From NCBI GenBank assembly GCA_947478005.1, contig CANJVG010000028.1, forward strand, positions 1 through 32,220: a DNA stretch of 32,220 nucleotides, given 5' to 3'. Of the stretch, positions 1 through 8,044 are shown piece after piece. The DNA is from Bacteroidota bacterium (lineage in GTDB: Bacteria; Bacteroidota; Bacteroidia; Chitinophagales; LD1). The translations under genes were made by a program, and so were the position numbers. The notes beneath the pieces were generated by a model that was not told the DNA's origin, made no database searches, and was given only the letters and a program-made list of their open reading frames with translations. Each line of letters starts with the position of its first letter. Within the stretch, counting starts at the first letter, position 1.

Positions 1-60
1 AAAGTTGGTTTCCCAGGTGTCTAATTTGCTGTCTTCATGAGGAATGTAGTCTTTTTTCAT
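1..60 (-). CDS. N-terminal fragment of an uncharacterised protein
   Basis: A minus-strand reading frame begins with ATG at 60-58 and runs off the left edge of the window. The visible 20 residues begin MKKDYIPHEDSKLDTW. From memory this resembles the N-terminus of a widespread family of uncharacterised Bacteroidota proteins that start MKKD(Y/F)IP and continue with a conserved Trp; their function is unknown to me. The gene lies downstream of the LytTR regulator on the same strand. The 346-bp gap between them holds two arrays of 21-bp-period repeats that would sit in its promoter region. Only 60 bases are visible, so the assignment rests on the start codon and this short resemblance. Confidence 0.55.
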   Translation of the reverse strand, partial: MKKDYIPHEDSKLDTWETNF

Positions 61-129
61 TGTTTTTGTTTGTTTTTTATGGTTAATAATGGTTTTACAT
101 CGTTTAGGGCGGTTTACAGAACATTTTTA

Positions 130-234
130 GTCGTTCACCAAAGTTCTGTGAACACCCACAGCCTTTCTGTGGTCGTCCACAGGAATATTTTAGTCGTTCA
201 CAGGCTTTCTGTAGTCGCCCACAGCTTCTCTGTG
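130..234. repeat. Five-unit 21-bp tandem repeat array
   Basis: Five units begin at 130, 151, 172, 193 and 214 with an exact 21-bp period. CAC at unit positions 7-9, C at 3, T at 18 and T at 20 are the same in all five. The typical unit reads GTCGTYCACAG, then a T-rich stretch, then CTGTG, so each unit also holds inverted CACAG/CTGTG halves. A sixth, out-of-phase copy may lie at 108-128. The array ends 70 bp upstream of the minus-strand start at 60. A 21-bp period is two helical turns and matches the spacing of direct repeats bound by LytTR regulators; a LytTR gene lies at 407-754. A regulatory role is inferred. Confidence 0.8.
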
Positions 235-333
235 AACCAGCTTTTTTTCTTCATCCAATCTTCAAAAGAACATCGGCTCGTTTCCGAAACCGAAAGCGAT
301 GCTAATGCAGATGGGTAATGGCAAAAAGATAGA

Positions 334-396
334 GGAAACGAAACCACCGTTTTTTGTAACGAATGAGCGGTTTCGTGTAACGAAGAGTTTTTGGGG
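334..396. repeat. Three-unit 21-bp repeat array with AACGAA core
   Basis: Units begin at 334, 355 and 376, again exactly 21 bp apart. AACGAA at unit positions 4-9 is shared by all three, and two units read TGTAACGAA. On the minus strand this is TTCGTTACA. The CGTT centre recurs in the first array on the other strand as TCGTTCAC. The array lies just after the stop codon of the LytTR gene and upstream of the gene starting at 60. Binding by that LytTR protein is a hypothesis. Confidence 0.6.
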
Positions 397-406
397 TGGG
401 AAAAAA

Positions 407-754
407 TTACTGAATGCGGTTAAACCGTTTCAGGAATTGCTGGCGGTAAGTTTTACCTATAAGAATAGGCTCTTCCACATCGGTATGCAACTGCACAGCG
501 CCATCGCGAATAGATTTAACACTATCCATGTTAACCACCACACTGCGGCTTACGCGGCAAAACTTGCTGGCGGGCAGTTTTTTGGCAAAGCCACCCACGT
601 TTACCGTGGCGGTGTGTTTAATAAATGGTTTGCCTGATGCTTCGGTATTTTTTATAAATACTTTGGTGTATAGCGCATCGGCTTTTACACAAATAAGATT
701 TTGGGGGTCTACAGATACATACTCCCCTTCTCCGAAGAAAAGAATTGGTTTCAT
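407..754 (-). CDS. Stand-alone LytTR-family DNA-binding protein
   Basis: The protein is about 115 residues and consists of little more than a LytTR domain, without the receiver domain of LytR/AgrA response regulators. Supporting features are an N-terminal strand ending near ICVKADALYTKVFI, the GKPFIKHTATVNVGGFAKKL segment, then FCRVSRSVVVNMDSVKSI, which matches the LytTR core (F-R-(I/V)-(H/S)-RS-(Y/V)-(I/V)-(V/N)-N). I chose the ATG at 754-752 (MKPILFF); the frame stays open to 829, which would add 25 residues outside the domain. Such proteins bind direct repeats on one face of the helix, which makes the 21-bp arrays on its downstream side notable. Its signal input cannot be told from sequence. 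Confidence 0.85.
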   Translation of the reverse strand: MKPILFFGEGEYVSVDPQNLICVKADALYTKVFIKNTEASGKPFIKHTATVNVGGFAKKLPASKFCRVSRSVVVNMDSVKSIRDGAVQLHTDVEEPILIGKTYRQQFLKRFNRIQ

Positions 755-904
755 ATAAAATAGAATTTTTAGTGTGTCCCTTTCAATGCGAAAGGACCTT
801 AAAAATAAAACCGATTTTTTTATTGGCAAAATATTTTTGGGGGAAGAGAAAACAGATGCCGAAGCAATATTTTTAGAAGAATGATTTACTTTAACTCTTG
901 AATA

Positions 905-2110
905 ATGAAACGCATTTTAAAATACACCGCGCTTTTTCTGCTCACTGCTTTTGCATTGCTAAACATTGTTTTAGGATACTACGGGGTAAGCAGTATTTTT
1001 TTAACTATTACGATTTATGCGCTGGTTTGGTGTGCGGGTGTTTTAGTTATTCAGCAGATTTTGAAAAATGCAGCGACTGCTAAAAACTTCAAACTCGCTT
1101 TCACTACTCTCCTGCTCAGTTTATTTATAGGCGAACTTTGTTTGAAATACATTTTCAAAACCAACCTTTCTAAACAAGAAATCAACGGCAGTTTTTACAG
1201 CTTTCCTTACGGCAAACCGCAACCCGAAAATTTTATTAGAAAATATGTGTTGAAGCAACACGATACTCGATTGATAAATTACGCTGCGCATACCCACGAG
1301 ATAAGAGGAAGAGATGAGTTCCAATATCTACATCACTACAACGCGCTCGGCTTGCGCGGTGCCGAACCTTCGCTTGATTCGAACAAAATAAATTGGGTCA
1401 TCCTTGGCGATTCATTTACCGAAGGCAGCGGTGCACCCGAAGATTCTACCTGGACTGTGCTATTACAAAATGAACTCAACAAAAATGCAACCGACACGCT
1501 TCATCCATTTCAATGCATCAGCGGTGGTATAAGCGGCTCTGAACTTTTTTCAGAACACCTTATTTTAAAAGAACTGTTGCTGCACTATAAACCGCAACGC
1601 GTAATTGTAGCAATTAACCAAACCGATATTGATGATGTGGTAAAAGGCGGTGGCTAGGAACGATTTACCAATGTAAAGCAACCGCCCTGGTGGGCTTATG
1701 TGTATCAGTTTTCATTTATAGCCCGTGCCATTATTCAGGTGGTGCATCCGGTAAACTGGTTGCTTTTAACTGATACAGAAATGAAAGCAGAAGAAACTAA
1801 AGCACTCGAAAAAATAGAACAATGCATCACGCATGAATATGCCGCGCTTGCCGCACAGCAACATTTTAAACTAACTGTAGTGTTACATCTGGTGCTTAAG
1901 GAATTAGAGCAAAACACTTTCTCATTAACGCCCCTCTACAAAAAATTGCAACAACAACCTTCTATTCAAACCATCAATTTGTTTGAAGAATTTAAAATAC
2001 AAAAACAGCAGCAGGGTTTCGAATACAAAACTTTGTATTGGCCAATAGATGGTCACAACAACTCAACGGGATACAAATTATGGGCAAGCATAGCGGCAAA
2101 TAAAATTTAA
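905..2110 (+). pseudogene. Membrane-anchored SGNH/GDSL hydrolase interrupted by an in-frame TAG
   Basis: One reading frame of 402 codons is broken only by TAG at 1655-1657 (codon 251). Residues 1-85 contain about three membrane helices, followed by an extracytoplasmic domain. The SGNH nucleophile block is GDSFTEGSG with Ser170; INQTDIDDV near 237-245 fits the Asn block. After the stop the frame continues ERFTNVKQPPWW and ends with the catalytic block PIDGHNNSTGYK (Asp about 382, His about 384). Related proteins continue through this point with an R/K-GG-x-ERF-like stretch, so the TAG most simply replaces a sense codon such as TGG. The product ending at 250 lacks the catalytic Asp/His and should be inactive unless TAG is read through. 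Family role: esterase or acyltransferase-like, substrate unknown. Confidence 0.8.
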
Positions 2111-2114
2111 ACAA

Positions 2115-2146
2115 AGAACCCCGAAGTTTTAAAACTCCGGGGTTCT
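2115..2146. terminator. Bidirectional hairpin terminator between convergent genes
   Basis: Two 16-base arms, 2115-2130 and 2131-2146, pair with a single mismatch around a GC-rich CCCCG/CGGGG core, with T-rich inner bases. The hairpin lies directly between the plus-strand SGNH gene and the minus-strand T9SS gene ending at 2169, so it can serve both. Confidence 0.7.
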
Positions 2147-2167
2147 GCTATTTACAAATTTCAAATG

Positions 2168-2296
2168 CCTACATCCTCACCCATCGTTTCATAATCGTAG
2201 CATCCTTGGTTTTAATTTCGGCTATGTAAACACCGTTAGCAAGAGACGCAGTTGACAGTTGGCAGTTGACAGTTGACGGTAAAACAGCCATTACCA
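2168..2296 (-). repeat. 129-bp near-duplicate encoding a T9SS sorting domain end (copy 1)
   Basis: This segment aligns without gaps to 3910-4038; it covers the stop codon and the last ~42 codons of the two adjacent surface-protein genes. It includes a heptamer stretch, on the coding strand TCAACTG CCAACTG TCAACTG, at about 2250-2277. The conservation is higher than in the rest of the shared modules, suggesting recent duplication or gene conversion. Confidence 0.75.
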
Positions 2297-3758
2297 ACTC
2301 ACCTGTAGTGTTGTAAATATTTACCTGTTTTACTTCTTCTGCGCTTTGAATAAAGAGTTGGTCATTAGCAGGATTAGGATAAAGTTTGAAATAAGGACTC
2401 GCATCATAATTTTGTATTCCCACCGATTGTATGCTGATGATGTTGGAAAGAAGAGCACCAGCACTGCGCGCGGGTGTGCAGCTAAAAGGCACATTAGCTG
2501 CTAGACGGTAAAGAGCGGCAGGATGGTTGGCTTGGTTTACATCGGTAGCGGTGGTTTGTGTAGAAGGAACGCTAATCATTAATAACCAGTTGCCGTTGGC
2601 GGCAGCATCTATATATACATCGTAGGTGGTAACGGGAGAAACTCCGTTAATGAGATATTCCGTCCACTGCAAATTGCCGCCACCGAGCGATTGAAGATGG
2701 ATGGTGTTGTGGTAAACACTCACAGCGCCTTCGGTTCCCGCGGTATCAAGCACCGATATTTTGTAGCGGTAAGCAGTAGCATTTGGATTGGCGGTGTAAT
2801 CATAAAACTCGCTGAGTGAATCGCCATCAACCGCACCTACAATGGCATACACGCCTGCCGATACTTCGCGGTAGATATGGAAGCTGTCGGTAGCTTCGCG
2901 GTTTGTTTTTTCCCATTGCACTACGGGGTAGGAAGAAGTAGAATCAACGGTAACCCCACAAACAGTTTGGAGGGTAGGCGGAGGCAAACCGGCACAAGGG
3001 TTGAAAGGAAGCGAGTCGCATACCGAAGCGGAAGTGATATTCGGAAGCCCATTGACATAAGACTGAGGGAAATTGGGCACACAGGTAACACCGCTGCTGT
3101 TGAAATTAAGCGTTCTTATTTTGTTGAGATACGGAAGGCAATGCAATTGGGAACAATAAGAACAATCTAAAAGATACAGCGAATCGGGCAGCGCAGGAAG
3201 GTCGGTCAATAGACTATTATAACTGCAATTAAGATTGGTTAATGTGTTTGGCAAAGCAGGTAAAGCGGTGAGCGCATTGTGATGACACCACAAATAGGTT
3301 AATGAACTGCTCAAAACCGGCAGGGTATGTATTTGAGTATTGTAACACGAAAGCGTAGTTACATTAGGAATAGGCGGAATGGAGCGGTAAACATTGAACC
3401 CTGCATATAAATCAATGAGCGTGGATGATAATGGCGGCAAACTGTCAATACCCTGATTGCGGCAGCTTAAATGTTTCAGGTTATCGAAATACTGAATGCC
3501 CTCAATGGTATCTACATGGTCACCGCTAAAAGGAGTGGCATCAAAAACAATAGAGGTATCGTTGGCAATATAAGTAGAGGTAGTATCCATCAGCCAATTG
3601 CTTCCGCTTTGCATAAACACACTGGCGGGAACACCATGACTACTGCGCAACCAACTTTTAAATACTGAAGATACAGGTGCCCATTGCGCATTAGAGACAA
3701 TAAAGGTTACACAGAAGACACAAGACAAGACAAGTGCGCGGAGTAGAGTTTTAGTCAT
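2169..3758 (-). CDS. Secreted leucine-rich-repeat protein with T9SS sorting domain
   Basis: 529 residues. A signal peptide spans residues 1 to about 25 (ends VSNAQ). Residues about 85-235 form short leucine-rich repeats of the LxxLxCxxNxLxxLPxLPxxL type, followed by a module (about 262-445) with a fibronectin III-like part containing DSFHIYREVS and YRYKISVLD. Residues about 455-529 form a type A T9SS sorting domain (LYPNPANDQLFI, VNIYNTTGEL, GVYIAEIKTKD). The protein should cross the outer membrane by T9SS and be anchored or released at the surface. The LRR region suggests binding of proteins or glycans; the ligand is unknown. The C-terminal ~265 residues are closely paralogous to the next gene upstream. 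Stop codon is TAG. Confidence 0.88.
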   Translation of the reverse strand: MTKTLLRALVLSCVFCVTFIVSNAQWAPVSSVFKSWLRSSHGVPASVFMQSGSNWLMDTTSTYIANDTSIVFDATPFSGDHVDTIEGIQYFDNLKHLSCRNQGIDSLPPLSSTLIDLYAGFNVYRSIPPIPNVTTLSCYNTQIHTLPVLSSSLTYLWCHHNALTALPALPNTLTNLNCSYNSLLTDLPALPDSLYLLDCSYCSQLHCLPYLNKIRTLNFNSSGVTCVPNFPQSYVNGLPNITSASVCDSLPFNPCAGLPPPTLQTVCGVTVDSTSSYPVVQWEKTNREATDSFHIYREVSAGVYAIVGAVDGDSLSEFYDYTANPNATAYRYKISVLDTAGTEGAVSVYHNTIHLQSLGGGNLQWTEYLINGVSPVTTYDVYIDAAANGNWLLMISVPSTQTTATDVNQANHPAALYRLAANVPFSCTPARSAGALLSNIISIQSVGIQNYDASPYFKLYPNPANDQLFIQSAEEVKQVNIYNTTGELVMAVLPSTVNCQLSTASLANGVYIAEIKTKDATIMKRWVRM

Positions 3759-3764
3759 GGCATT

Positions 3765-3880
3765 TTATTTTTTGATGATGAGTTCTTTCATAGTAGACCC
3801 ATAGTTTTTAGTAATGGGTTTTGTGCAAACGCGAAGGAACTTGTAATAAAAAAGATAGCCGAAAGTAGAGTTTTTTTCAT
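3765..3880 (-). pseudogene. Collapsed T9SS gene: orphan signal peptide plus C-terminal tail
   Basis: From ATG at 3880 the frame encodes a good signal peptide, MKKTLLSAIFFITSSFAFAQ, followed by only ten residues and a stop (TGA, 3790-3788). Overlapping in another frame, 3791-3765 reads MKELIIKK then TAA, a sequence typical of the very end of T9SS sorting domains. The simplest reading is a T9SS protein gene whose middle was deleted, leaving its first 25 or so codons joined out of frame to its last 9 or more. It lies between two intact T9SS genes on the same strand. The C-terminal assignment rests on only eight residues. Confidence 0.5.
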
Positions 3881-3909
3881 CATTTCTGATTAGCAACCCA
3901 AAATATAAA

Positions 3910-4038
3910 CCTACATCTTCACCCATCTTCTTTTCACCATAGCATCTTTCGTTTTTATTTCGGCTATGTAAACTCCGTTGGCAAGAGATGCAGTTGACAG
4001 TTGGCAGTTGACAGTTGACGGTAAAACAGCCATTACCA
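3910..4038 (-). repeat. 129-bp near-duplicate encoding a T9SS sorting domain end (copy 2)
   Basis: Partner of 2168-2296, same orientation, 1742 bp away. The same TCAACTG/CCAACTG heptamers lie at about 3992-4019. It encodes the shared tail running from MAVLPSTVNCQLSTASLANG to the stop. Confidence 0.75.
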
Positions 4039-6448
4039 AACTGCCAGTAGTGTTATAAATATTTACCCGCTCAATAGCTGCGCCATTAGTTTGAATAAAC
4101 AGTTTATCGGTAGCCGGGTTTGGATACAAACTAATACTGCTTGTCGCCTCTACATTTGCTACACCCGTTGCTGTAATACTGATAATATTCGAAAGCACTT
4201 GCGTGCCGCCACTGCGGGCAGCTGTGCAGGTATACGACCAGTTGGCCGCTATGCGGTAAAGCGCATTCGGGTGCGTGCTAAAGTTAATGTCGGTAGCCGT
4301 ATATTGATTACCCGGCACATTCACTAATAAGGTCCAGGTACCATTAGCCAAAGCGTCTATCATTACATCAAACGAACTAACCGGTGTAGTATCATTTTCA
4401 ATTTCATATACATTCCAAATCAAATTACCTGTGCCCAAATATTGCAGGTGAATGGTATTGTGATAAGCACTCAATACCCCTTCATTTACACAGGTATCTT
4501 TGGCAGAAATTTTATAGCGGTAAGCCGTTACATTAGGGTTAGCCGCATAATCATGAAACTCGCTCAGACTGTCGCCATGCACAGCCCCTATTTTCTGATA
4601 GTTGTTCGTGCTTATTTCGCGATAGATGTAAAAACTGTCAGTCGCATCGCGGTCAACTTTTTCCCACACCACCACATTATGTGTAGAAGCTGAATCAACC
4701 GTTACAAAACAAATAGGCTGAAGAGGAGCCTGCGCCAGATTCACCTGAGTATTTCCCGTTGCGTGGCAAGTAGTTACCGTATCGGTCAAAGCCACATGGT
4801 AAGTAGTGCTCGCTACCGGGCTTACCGATGGATTCACCACCGAAGTATTCAATCCTCCACCGGTCCATAAATAACTGCCGTTGGTCAATGGCGTTCCGCC
4901 AAGCGTAACGCTGCCATTCGGACAAATACTAAACACCGAATCGGTAATTTGCAACGAAGGCAAAAGCGAAAAATTAACCACCGTAGAATCCGAAGCACTG
5001 CAACCGGTAGCATTGTACACATCCGTTACATAAATAGTAGTGGTAGAAGTAGGGGTAATGGAAAGCACAGCCGTAGTATCTGAAATACCTGCGGGATTAC
5101 TGCTCCAAATATGCGATTCAGACCCTGCACCCGCCCTATATAAAAGCACCGCACTGCCATCGCAATGCCAGTAAGACGAAGCAAAAGGAAGTTCAGTTAC
5201 AGGACCACGTTTCACCAAAACTTTGGTACCTAAATAAGAAGTTTGAGTAGCGGGGTTGGTAGAGTAAATTGCTAACTCATCGAGCGAAGTGCTACCCGAA
5301 GTCATGGCTTGCGGCACCTTAAATGTATAAGTGCCCGCTGTAGTACCGGCTATCGAATCTGTTGTTCCACTGTTCGCAAAATAGTTGGCTCCGTTTAATC
5401 TCAATTTAAAATGATTGCCAGCATTAAAAGTAAGCGAAGAAGAAAAAGTAACACTAATCAAATCGCGCTCACAAAGTGTATCAGGTGTAAATGCCGAAAT
5501 TGCAAAACTGCTGGCGGGGTCATACTCCCAAAAACTTATACCGGTGCAACTATTTGAATTGCCCATAAAGCCACGGCTGCCTATGGTCATTCCGCAAATA
5601 GCCGAATGAAATTGATCGCAGGGGGTACCCGAAGGATACGGATAACCGCTGATAGACGACCAGGAATTACCCGCAGGATTATACACTGCCACCGTACCGT
5701 GGTAACCGGTCATATTATTAGGGTCGGCTACATAAATCAGGTTATTCAACACAAATGAATACACCGAGCTGTAAGTTGCAGTAGTTAAATGATGTGGTGC
5801 TTTAGTCTGCCAGCTATCGGCTAGAGGATTATACTCATACACCGAATCAAGATGAGAAGTTCCCCAATTTGCCGTAGCCAAGCCACAGTACGCCTTGCCA
5901 TTTGCTACAGCCGAAAAGCCACTGTATATAGCCGAAGGCAAACTATCTTTTTGACTCCATGAATTAGTAGCAGAGTTATACGCAAAACATTTCGGGCTGG
6001 AGCCCCCATTTGCACCTCTGTCACCACCCGCAAAATAACCGGTATTACTAATGCAAAAAGCAAACACTCCCGATAAGGTATCGGGGTAATTTGCTTTAGC
6101 CGCCCAGCTATCGGTTACAGGATTATATTGATAAAAATCACTCAACCTGTTGGAAGCACTAACAGAACCGGTACCTATATACCCAAAACTATCGGTAGCA
6201 AAACCTGCGGCATCAAACCGTGCCCCACCGGGAAAGTTGGCTTTGGCAGTCCATGTGTTTGCGGCAGGGTCGTATGTATAAAAATTGTTGGTAGCTTCTC
6301 CCGTGTACATATAGCCCACAGCATTAATGCTGAAAGAAACACTGCCTTTATTGTTTGAAGGGCAGTTAACTTTTTGTTGCCAAAGCCCTTGAGCACTTGC
6401 GGCAAAACCCAAAAACAGAATGGATAGAAGTGTAAAATATTTTTTCAT
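3911..6448 (-). CDS. Secreted Kelch-type beta-propeller protein with T9SS sorting domain
   Basis: 845 residues from ATG at 6448 (MKKYFTLLSILFLGFAASAQ, a clear signal peptide); the open frame upstream to 6523 lacks a signal and is probably untranslated. Residues about 20-320 contain Kelch-like repeats with recurring YNPxTxSWxxKAxxP motifs, predicting a beta-propeller. About 420-615 are two Ig/PKD-like repeats (SPVASTTYHVALTDT). About 615-770 is the fibronectin III-like module shared with the downstream LRR protein, and about 770-845 is the T9SS sorting domain. Likely a surface-exposed binding protein; no enzymatic motif seen. The gene ends in TAG. Confidence 0.88.
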   Translation of the reverse strand: MKKYFTLLSILFLGFAASAQGLWQQKVNCPSNNKGSVSFSINAVGYMYTGEATNNFYTYDPAANTWTAKANFPGGARFDAAGFATDSFGYIGTGSVSASNRLSDFYQYNPVTDSWAAKANYPDTLSGVFAFCISNTGYFAGGDRGANGGSSPKCFAYNSATNSWSQKDSLPSAIYSGFSAVANGKAYCGLATANWGTSHLDSVYEYNPLADSWQTKAPHHLTTATYSSVYSFVLNNLIYVADPNNMTGYHGTVAVYNPAGNSWSSISGYPYPSGTPCDQFHSAICGMTIGSRGFMGNSNSCTGISFWEYDPASSFAISAFTPDTLCERDLISVTFSSSLTFNAGNHFKLRLNGANYFANSGTTDSIAGTTAGTYTFKVPQAMTSGSTSLDELAIYSTNPATQTSYLGTKVLVKRGPVTELPFASSYWHCDGSAVLLYRAGAGSESHIWSSNPAGISDTTAVLSITPTSTTTIYVTDVYNATGCSASDSTVVNFSLLPSLQITDSVFSICPNGSVTLGGTPLTNGSYLWTGGGLNTSVVNPSVSPVASTTYHVALTDTVTTCHATGNTQVNLAQAPLQPICFVTVDSASTHNVVVWEKVDRDATDSFYIYREISTNNYQKIGAVHGDSLSEFHDYAANPNVTAYRYKISAKDTCVNEGVLSAYHNTIHLQYLGTGNLIWNVYEIENDTTPVSSFDVMIDALANGTWTLLVNVPGNQYTATDINFSTHPNALYRIAANWSYTCTAARSGGTQVLSNIISITATGVANVEATSSISLYPNPATDKLFIQTNGAAIERVNIYNTTGSLVMAVLPSTVNCQLSTASLANGVYIAEIKTKDAMVKRRWVKM

Positions 6449-6585
6449 GGTAGGGTGTTTAAGAATGGGAAAGTAGATTAAGTATTTCGAAGGGCGAAAT
6501 TTATTTGCGGGCACCAAAATCATGCTGTAAAACTGCTGTGTTCAAATGGCTTTACATTTTAAGCTAAAGCATTACTTTCGTCATC

Positions 6586-7092
6586 ATGAAAAAATACATA
6601 CTGCTTCTTTCGCTTCCCTTTATGCTGCAGGCAGCATTCGGGCAAAAACTAAACAAAGATTTAGTTTATGGACACTGGACAGCTTACTATGCCTCTAATC
6701 CTTCATTTGCTATGCACACTGACAGCACTGCAGAATACGTAGGGCGAATGGTAAAAACTCCTATTGCACAGGCACCTTCGCATCTCCTAAGCGCTGAAGA
6801 TTCTATCAAACTTGTAAAACAAAACGAATTGCTCAGCAAATGGGTTGATTCCAGTTTTATTGAGTTAGATAAAACAGGAAAATTTAAAGGAGAAATTTAC
6901 TTTACCGATGAAGGCGACAGACCCCATCGCGAAAACGGCAACTTTGCCTGGTCGGGTAGCCAGCTCCTTTTAAATGGAAAAGATCAAACTGTGTTGTCAG
7001 TAAAATCTTTAACGGCTAAAGACCTGGTGGTTATCATTAACGAAGGCGGCAAACCCGAAGAAGTAACAACGCTTAAATTCAAAAGGAAGTAA
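6586..7092 (+). CDS. Small secreted protein of unknown function
   Basis: 168 residues. Signal peptide MKKYILLLSLPFMLQAAFGQ, then a compact domain with alternating polar/hydrophobic strands (YGHWTAYYASNP, GKFKGEIYFTDEGD, GNFAWSGSQLLLNG, DLVVIINEGGKPEEVTTLKFKRK). The strand pattern resembles lipocalin-like or copper-resistance-type small beta-barrels, but I see no diagnostic motif. It is a single-gene unit, followed by a strong terminator. The -7-like sequence TACTTTCG at 6573-6580 precedes it. Confidence 0.75.
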   Translation: MKKYILLLSLPFMLQAAFGQKLNKDLVYGHWTAYYASNPSFAMHTDSTAEYVGRMVKTPIAQAPSHLLSAEDSIKLVKQNELLSKWVDSSFIELDKTGKFKGEIYFTDEGDRPHRENGNFAWSGSQLLLNGKDQTVLSVKSLTAKDLVVIINEGGKPEEVTTLKFKRK

Positions 7093-7123
7093 CCAACATT
7101 TTTGCTCCACCAAAAAGTTTGTC

Positions 7124-7158
7124 AAAGCAGGGTATCCGTTTCGGGACCCTGCTTTTTT
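7124..7158 (+). terminator. Rho-independent terminator
   Basis: Perfect 10-bp stem AAAGCAGGGT (7124-7133) with ACCCTGCTTT (7146-7155), a 12-base loop, then further Ts. It ends the 6586-7092 transcript and separates it from the oxygenase cluster. Confidence 0.85.
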
Positions 7159-7204
7159 GTTTTCAACTCTTCCTTTCTTACTCCTAAACTTCTTTCCTAA
7201 AAAT

Positions 7205-7212
7205 TAAATTTG
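7205..7212 (+). promoter_or_regulatory. Bacteroidota-type -7 element at the start of the oxygenase cluster
   Basis: TAAATTTG matches the TAnnTTTG consensus exactly and ends four bases before the ATG at 7217. If used, the transcript would be leaderless or nearly so. No convincing -33 TTTG is seen. Confidence 0.4.
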
Positions 7213-7216
7213 CTGA

Positions 7217-8035
7217 ATGAAGGTTCCGCAGAACAATACCGGTGATTTTTTAAAGCAAATAAAAGAGCAGGGCTTTTGTGTGGTAGAAAATGTATTGGAT
7301 AGCACCATGGTTACCAAACTTCGTGAACAGTCGCAAATAGCTATTGATAAAGAAGCCGCCTACCACGGCAACAAAACCTATGGTTTATATGGAGGTGTGC
7401 AGGCTTGCCCTATGTATGGCGGGGCTTTTCTCGAAGCGCTGGAGAACAGAAGCCTGATGGAACCCATGACCGAAGTAATGGGCGAGGGAAATATCATTTG
7501 GACCTACATTACCACCTCCATGCCGCCCGATGATAAAAATTTTTCTACCCGCATGCATGTTGACCGGCCCCGTTTGTTTCCTAACTATTGCGAAAGCATA
7601 GGTGCCCTCATTCTGCTCGATGATTTTACCGAACAAAACGGAGGCACCTGGTACCTGCCCGGCTCGCATAACCGCATAGATGTTCCTACCGAAGAAGAAT
7701 TTTATGCCAAAGCCATTCGCCTACAGGCAAAAGCCGGAAGCGTGTTTTACTTTAACCTGCGCCTTTGGCATGCGGGCGGTTACAACGCCACAAAACAATG
7801 GCGGCACGCCCTCATCATTGCCGTTATGCGCCCTTACATAAAGCCCAAATTTGATTTTGTAAAAATGCTTTCCCTTCATGGCATCAATGCCGATGAACTA
7901 AGCAATTATGTAAAACAGAAATTGGGTTTCTTTGCCATACCGCCCGCCACCTTAGATGAATTTTGGAAAGAAGATAAAAAAACCTACCTCGAAATAAGCG
8001 AGTGGGAAATTGCAAAAAGAGAATTGGAAAACTAA
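7217..8035 (+). CDS. Phytanoyl-CoA dioxygenase (PhyH) family Fe(II)/2OG oxygenase
   Basis: 272 residues, the usual PhyH length. Iron ligands are visible as H114-V-D116 (TRMHVDRPR) and distal His185 (LRLWHAGGYN); Arg196 (QWRHALIIAV) is placed to bind the 2OG carboxylate. LPGSHNR (148-153) is the conserved turn of the family. PhyH enzymes hydroxylate, and in some lineages halogenate or epimerise, lipids, sugars and natural products using Fe(II), O2 and 2OG; the substrate here is unknown. It is the first gene of a five-gene plus-strand set; the next gene starts 9 bp downstream. The full ligand set predicts an active oxygenase. Confidence 0.87.
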   Translation: MKVPQNNTGDFLKQIKEQGFCVVENVLDSTMVTKLREQSQIAIDKEAAYHGNKTYGLYGGVQACPMYGGAFLEALENRSLMEPMTEVMGEGNIIWTYITTSMPPDDKNFSTRMHVDRPRLFPNYCESIGALILLDDFTEQNGGTWYLPGSHNRIDVPTEEEFYAKAIRLQAKAGSVFYFNLRLWHAGGYNATKQWRHALIIAVMRPYIKPKFDFVKMLSLHGINADELSNYVKQKLGFFAIPPATLDEFWKEDKKTYLEISEWEIAKRELEN

Positions 8036-8044
8036 AACCCGGAA

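Noticed and set aside
130-234. Possible CRISPR array
   Set aside because: Units are contiguous 21-mers without unique spacers, degenerate, and no cas genes are near.
37-318. Plus-strand open frame with heptapeptide-like repeats
   Set aside because: The seven-residue period is simply the 21-bp DNA repeat read in frame; the frame overlaps the start of the minus-strand gene and has no start signals or family resemblance.
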